Shown piece by piece: positions 60,648-64,000 of a stretch of DNA of 64,000 bases (its first letter is position 1; the number at the start of each line of letters is the position of its first letter). The stretch covers positions 34,335 to 98,334 of the forward strand of contig JBMOOM010000045.1 in the NCBI GenBank assembly GCA_049323275.1, written 5' to 3'. The translations under genes were made by a program, and so were the position numbers. Origin of the DNA: Taklimakanibacter sp049323275 (lineage in GTDB: Bacteria; Pseudomonadota; Alphaproteobacteria; Rhizobiales; Aestuariivirgaceae). A model generated the notes under the pieces. The model did not search any database. It had not been told where the DNA came from and saw nothing but the letters and a program-made list of their open reading frames with translations.

Positions 60648-63383
60648 TCACCCCACCCTTTCGGGTGGCTCGACGAGACCGATCTCCTTCAGCTTGAGCA
60701 CGGCCTCGGTCCGGTTGGAGACCCCGAGCTTGCCGAAGATGTTCTTCAGATGCCATTTGACCGTGTCCGGCGCCATGGCGAGCGACTGGGCCAGCTGCCG
60801 GTTGCTGTAAGCGCGCATCAGGTAGGACGCGACCTCCATCTCCTTGCCGCTCAAGGGCCGCTTCGGCGATGCCGGCCCGGCCGCCAGAGCCTGCGTCCGG
60901 CCCGCGCCGGCGCGGTTGAGCGCCGCGCCGATGCGCTCGACGAAATCCGCTGTTTCCGACGGGCGCGACCAGGCCGGAATGCGGCCGCGGGCGAAATCGA
61001 GCGCCGCCTTCAGGGGCGGCCCCTCATCGACGAGCGAGCGCACGGCGCGCTGCGGCTGCGCCAGCGCGATCAGATCGACGGTGGCGGCCAGGGCCTGCAA
61101 GGTCTCGCCCGCCGCATGCGCCGCGATCGCCACCAGCGCGCGCACCTGGATGAGGCCGCGCAGGCGCCCGTCGCGACGCTGGCGCTCGGCGATGCGCTCG
61201 AGCACGGCGATGGCGCGCTTCGGCTGGCCTTCGGCGATCAACACGCGGGCGACGCCGATATGGGCGTATTCATCGAGCGGATGAATGGTCTTGGCCTTTT
61301 CGCTGCCGGCCAGGCTGATGCCGCGCAGCTGCAGAGCCATGCGGGCGGCGGCGACATCGCCGCGCGACAGGAGAAGCCGCACCCGGTCGTTGAGGGCGCT
61401 GGCGGTGAGGCGCCGGTAGCGCTTCTCGACACCGAGCTGCTCGGCGCGCTCGAGATGGAAGATCGCTTCGTCGTGACGGCCATTGGCCTGGGCGAGCCGC
61501 GCCAGATGCAGCTTGCAGGCCATCTCATGCACCACCAGGCCGCATTCCTCGATCACGCGGCGGTGCTGATGCAGCAGGCGCTCGGCGCTGTGGAGGTCGT
61601 CCCATTCATACAGCAGCTCGACCTGGATGACCGCCGATATGGCTTCCGAATAGGAATTGGCGCCGAGCCCCTCGCGCGCCAGCTGCATCGCGCGGGCCAG
61701 CAGGTCATGCGCCTGACGCAGATTGCCGGCCGACAATTCGACGAGCCCCAGGATCAGATCGGCATAGACGATGCCGAAGATCGACTGGGCCATGCTGTGG
61801 TAGTCGCGCCCCTTCATCGCCGCGAGGCGCGACGCGTCGAGCTCGCCCAGCGAGAAATGCGCGAAAGCGCGAATATTGCTCAGCGTGCCTTGGGCGAAGG
61901 GCTCGCCTTCCGGATAGTCGGCCAGCCAGCGGGCGGCGAGCTTCGTGGCCATGCGCGGCCAGTCGGCGCCGCTGGCGACGCCGGCGGTGAGAGTGCGCAA
62001 TTCGGCTCTCAGCGAACGAATGCTCTTCTCGTCGAGCGCCCCGTCCTGCGCACGCTTCGCGACCAGCTGCTTCGCCTGCTTGAGGACGCGGGCGCCCTCG
62101 CGCGGCCGGCCGGTTTGAAAATGGGCCCAGACCCGCGTCAGCAGCAGGCGCGGCCGCGCCGCGACGACCTCCGGCGGCAGACGGTTCAGCCATTCCGTCA
62201 CCAGCGGAAGATGCCCCTGCATGACGATCGGCGTTGCGCATTTCTCGACCAGATCGGCCGCCATGTCCTTGTCGCCGGCGGCGAGCGCATGGCCCACCGC
62301 ATCCGAGACGTAACCATTGGCGGAGAGCCAGGCGGAAGCCTTGCGGTGCAGATCGTCGCGCTGCGCTTGCGGCCAGGTCTCGAGCTTGCCGCGCAGGAAA
62401 TCGCTGAACAGATGGTGATAGCGGAACCAGTGGCCGGCGGCGTCGAGCGCGATGAGGAAGAGATTGGCGCGCTCGACCAGCGCCAGAGTCCCGACGGCGT
62501 CGAGATCCGGCGAAACCGCCTGGACGAGCCCCAGATTGAAGCGCTCGAGAATCGAGGTCCGGAGCAGAAAATCCTGCACCTCATGCGGCTGGCGCGCCAG
62601 CACCTCCTGGGCGAGGAATCCCGCGACGTCGCGCTGGCTGCCGGAGAAATCGGCGATGAAGCTTTCGCGCGACGGCTCATGCGCCAGCGTGAGGCAAACG
62701 AGCTGCAGGCCGGCCGGCCAGCCTTCCGTCTTGTGATGCAGCGCCACGACGCCGGCGGTCGAGATATCGAGACAGCAGATCTGGCGCAGATAGTGATCGG
62801 TCTCGTCGAGCGAGAAGCGCAATTCATTGTCGCCGAGATGGACCACCTGCCCCTTCATCCGCATGGCGGCGAGCTCGGCCGGCAATTCGCCGCGCGTGGC
62901 GAGCACGATATGAAGCGCCGGCGGCGCATAGGTGACGAGCGCGTTGAGGAAGACGGCGATCTCGGAAGCGACGATCAGATGCGCATCGTCGAGCACCAGA
63001 TAGACCGGCTCGCTCATCCGCGACAGATCGTTGACCAGCCCGGCGAGAATGGATTCGACCGGCGTGACCGGGCTCGACTCGATGAGCGGCAGGGCATGGG
63101 CGGCGATCGCGGCGTCGGCGCGATTCAAGGTGCCGGTGACATATTTGAGGAAGCGGGCGAGATCATTGTCCTGGGCGTCGAGCGAGAGCCAGGCGACGCG
63201 GCCGCCGCCCTCCCGGGCCTTGCCGGCCCATTGCGCCAGCAGCGTCGATTTGCCGAAGCCCGCGGGCGAAGATACGATGGCGAGCCGGCCTTCCGTCGCC
63301 TGCTCCAGCATGGCGATGAGCCGCGGCCGCTCGACCGTGGCCCCGCGCAAATGCGGGGGATGCATCTTGGTCTCGATGAACAT
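60648..63383 (-). CDS. MalT/LAL-type LuxR-family transcriptional regulator
   Basis: A 911-residue STAND regulator. The N-terminal NTPase domain (residues ~1-300) has Walker A SSPAGFGKSTLLAQW and Walker B PVYLVLDDAHLI, followed by a long helical-repeat sensor region (~300-830: for example LLHQHRRVIEECGLVVHE, AERQRRDGRLRGLIQVRALVA). The C-terminal LuxR helix-turn-helix (~846-905) is LSGKEMEVASYLMRAYSNRQLAQSLAMAPDTVKWHLKNIFGKLGVSNRTEAVLK. MalT-type proteins need an effector and ATP to activate. It precedes the deacylase gene by about 90 nt on the same strand and is the probable regulator of the importer-2 operon. Confidence 0.94.
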   Translation of the reverse strand: MFIETKMHPPHLRGATVERPRLIAMLEQATEGRLAIVSSPAGFGKSTLLAQWAGKAREGGGRVAWLSLDAQDNDLARFLKYVTGTLNRADAAIAAHALPLIESSPVTPVESILAGLVNDLSRMSEPVYLVLDDAHLIVASEIAVFLNALVTYAPPALHIVLATRGELPAELAAMRMKGQVVHLGDNELRFSLDETDHYLRQICCLDISTAGVVALHHKTEGWPAGLQLVCLTLAHEPSRESFIADFSGSQRDVAGFLAQEVLARQPHEVQDFLLRTSILERFNLGLVQAVSPDLDAVGTLALVERANLFLIALDAAGHWFRYHHLFSDFLRGKLETWPQAQRDDLHRKASAWLSANGYVSDAVGHALAAGDKDMAADLVEKCATPIVMQGHLPLVTEWLNRLPPEVVAARPRLLLTRVWAHFQTGRPREGARVLKQAKQLVAKRAQDGALDEKSIRSLRAELRTLTAGVASGADWPRMATKLAARWLADYPEGEPFAQGTLSNIRAFAHFSLGELDASRLAAMKGRDYHSMAQSIFGIVYADLILGLVELSAGNLRQAHDLLARAMQLAREGLGANSYSEAISAVIQVELLYEWDDLHSAERLLHQHRRVIEECGLVVHEMACKLHLARLAQANGRHDEAIFHLERAEQLGVEKRYRRLTASALNDRVRLLLSRGDVAAARMALQLRGISLAGSEKAKTIHPLDEYAHIGVARVLIAEGQPKRAIAVLERIAERQRRDGRLRGLIQVRALVAIAAHAAGETLQALAATVDLIALAQPQRAVRSLVDEGPPLKAALDFARGRIPAWSRPSETADFVERIGAALNRAGAGRTQALAAGPASPKRPLSGKEMEVASYLMRAYSNRQLAQSLAMAPDTVKWHLKNIFGKLGVSNRTEAVLKLKEIGLVEPPERVG

Positions 63384-63591
63384 CCGGGGCTCGATCTCCA
63401 GGCTGACTGCGAGTCATTCCTAGGCGGTTCAAGACGGGAAACGCAAGTCAGCCTTGACCGAACGCCGCGCATCGGTCATTCTCCGCCCATGGCCGCTTGC
63501 CGCACCATCGCGCTCAAATCGAAAAAATCTCCCATACGGGGGACGATGATCGCTTGCGTGTAATCTAGACAGCCGCCAGTAGATCGAAGTG

Positions 63592-63620
63592 AACCCCGCC
63601 GGTTTGGACGGGGTTTTTTG
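63592..63620 (+). terminator. Terminator-like hairpin in the dapA-like leader
   Basis: Stem AACCCCG / CGGGGTT around a 10-nt loop, followed at once by TTTTTTG. On the plus strand this is a standard rho-independent terminator, but no plus-strand gene lies upstream, so it is probably an attenuator of the dapA-like gene or the end of a short RNA. Confidence 0.75.
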
Positions 63621-63626
63621 TTGCCC

Positions 63627-63647
63627 GTCTCCGGCATATGAGGAGAC
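63627..63647 (+). promoter_or_regulatory. Hairpin over the dapA-like ribosome binding site
   Basis: GTCTCC and GGAGAC are perfect 6-bp complements 9 nt apart. The right arm holds the GGAG of the ribosome binding site, which ends 6 nt before the ATG at 63653. Folding would hide the site, and an RNA or protein that opens the stem would permit translation. Confidence 0.55.
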
Positions 63648-63652
63648 GAAAC

Positions 63653-64000
63653 ATGACACTCGAGGGACTTTGGATCCCCCTGATCACCCCCTTCCGCGAC
63701 GGCGATCTCGATGAGACGTCGCTCAGAAGGCTGGTCCATCACTATGCCGCCCAGCCGGTCGACGGCCTCATACTGGCCGCCACCACCGGCGAAGGCCTGA
63801 GCCTCGACGATGAGGAGATCGACCGGATCGTGCTGGTGGCGCGCGCGGCGCTCGCCGAGGCGAAGCGGCAGATGCCGGTCTATCTCGGCCTGTCGGGCGG
63901 TGCCGCGAACAAGGTCGTCAAGGCGCTGCATCGCACGCAGATGCTGCCTATCGACGGCTATCTGATCGCCTGCCCCTATTATGTCAGGCCGTCGCAAGCC
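63653..64000 (+). CDS. Dihydrodipicolinate synthase family aldolase (3' end off the window)
   Basis: The first 116 residues of a class I aldolase of the DapA/N-acetylneuraminate-lyase family (MTLEGLWIPLITPFRDGDLD, then GLILAATTGEGLSLDDEEID and MPVYLGLSGGAANKVVKAL). The family phosphate/carboxylate-binding TTGE motif is present. The Schiff-base lysine lies beyond the window edge, so dapA and other family members (for example NanA, KdgD) cannot be separated, although the N-terminus fits DapA well. It is divergent from the MalT-type regulator. Confidence 0.9.
   Translation, partial: MTLEGLWIPLITPFRDGDLDETSLRRLVHHYAAQPVDGLILAATTGEGLSLDDEEIDRIVLVARAALAEAKRQMPVYLGLSGGAANKVVKALHRTQMLPIDGYLIACPYYVRPSQA

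Larger units (their letters stand above)
63384..63652. promoter_or_regulatory. Divergent region between MalT-type regulator and dapA-like gene
   Basis: A 269-bp gap. TAATCT near 63561 could be a plus-strand -10 box, but no good -35 was seen at the right distance. It holds a terminator at 63592-63620 and a ribosome-site hairpin at 63627-63647, both in the dapA direction; no coding gene was found in it. Confidence 0.5.

Noticed and set aside
60609..63563. 984-codon plus-strand frame
   Set aside because: It is the shadow of the MalT-type regulator; the minus-strand protein has Walker A/B and the LuxR helix-turn-helix.

Overview
The window is high-GC, gene-dense chromosomal DNA from an alphaproteobacterium, most likely Hyphomicrobiales (Rhizobiales) or a close relative. 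The evidence is conserved gene order and gene types: pyrE-rsh-rpoZ, dusB(nifR3)-ntrB-ntrC-ntrY-ntrX, a fused ispDF divergent from dusB, cinA facing ratA-lipA, a pdhA-pdhB(lipoyl)-pdhC-lpdA operon behind ftsB, an ATP12-type F1 assembly factor, and a threonine dehydrogenase without the structural-zinc cysteines. No rRNA, tRNA, CRISPR array, transposase or integrase was seen. Both ends cut genes: pyrE on the left and a dapA-like gene on the right.

Layout. 1-4.0 kb: stringent-response/nucleotide genes (pyrE, rsh, rpoZ), with an oppositely oriented periplasmic HAD acid phosphatase between rsh and rpoZ. 4.1-12.5 kb: a catabolic-looking island with a complete branched-chain-type ABC importer, an RpiR regulator, a glutamine-synthetase-like ligase, an isochorismatase-family amidase and an N-formylglutamate-amidohydrolase-like enzyme; rpmG and a PuuC-like aldehyde dehydrogenase follow. 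14.3-20.4 kb: an AraC regulator converging on a 1448-residue Gly-rich, PGRS-like autotransporter, bracketed by two directly oriented copies of a hairpin repeat that can also encode very short peptides. 20.6-28.0 kb: ntrX, ntrY, ntrC, ntrB, dusB (nitrogen regulation). 28.1-34.6 kb: ispDF, cinA, a VapBC-type toxin-antitoxin pair, an orphan protein, ratA, lipA, two GlsB/YeaQ membrane proteins, rimO. 34.6-45.7 kb: a long minus-strand run from kbl-tdh through corA, crcB, an RluC-type pseudouridine synthase, a HAD phosphatase, atp12, pccB and MgtC/DUF4010 to a dialkylglycine-decarboxylase-like aminotransferase. 46-53.5 kb: lpdA, a GDSL esterase, an orphan of atypical composition, pdhC, pdhB, a small membrane protein, pdhA and ftsB, with two copies of a 90-bp palindromic repeat. 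53.5-64 kb: an Rrf2 regulator and a second branched-chain-type ABC importer linked to a class II HDAC-like deacylase, a MalT-type regulator and a dapA-like gene whose leader carries a terminator and a hairpin over the ribosome binding site.

How the genes fit together. Housekeeping blocks (stringent response, nitrogen control, pyruvate dehydrogenase, lipoate, isoprenoids) alternate with accessory blocks. Two accessory blocks follow one plan: ABC importer, dedicated regulator and amide- or amine-processing enzymes. The least ordinary features are the repeat-bracketed AraC/autotransporter module, the orphan inside the pdh run, the operator/promoter of the toxin-antitoxin pair, and the dapA leader.
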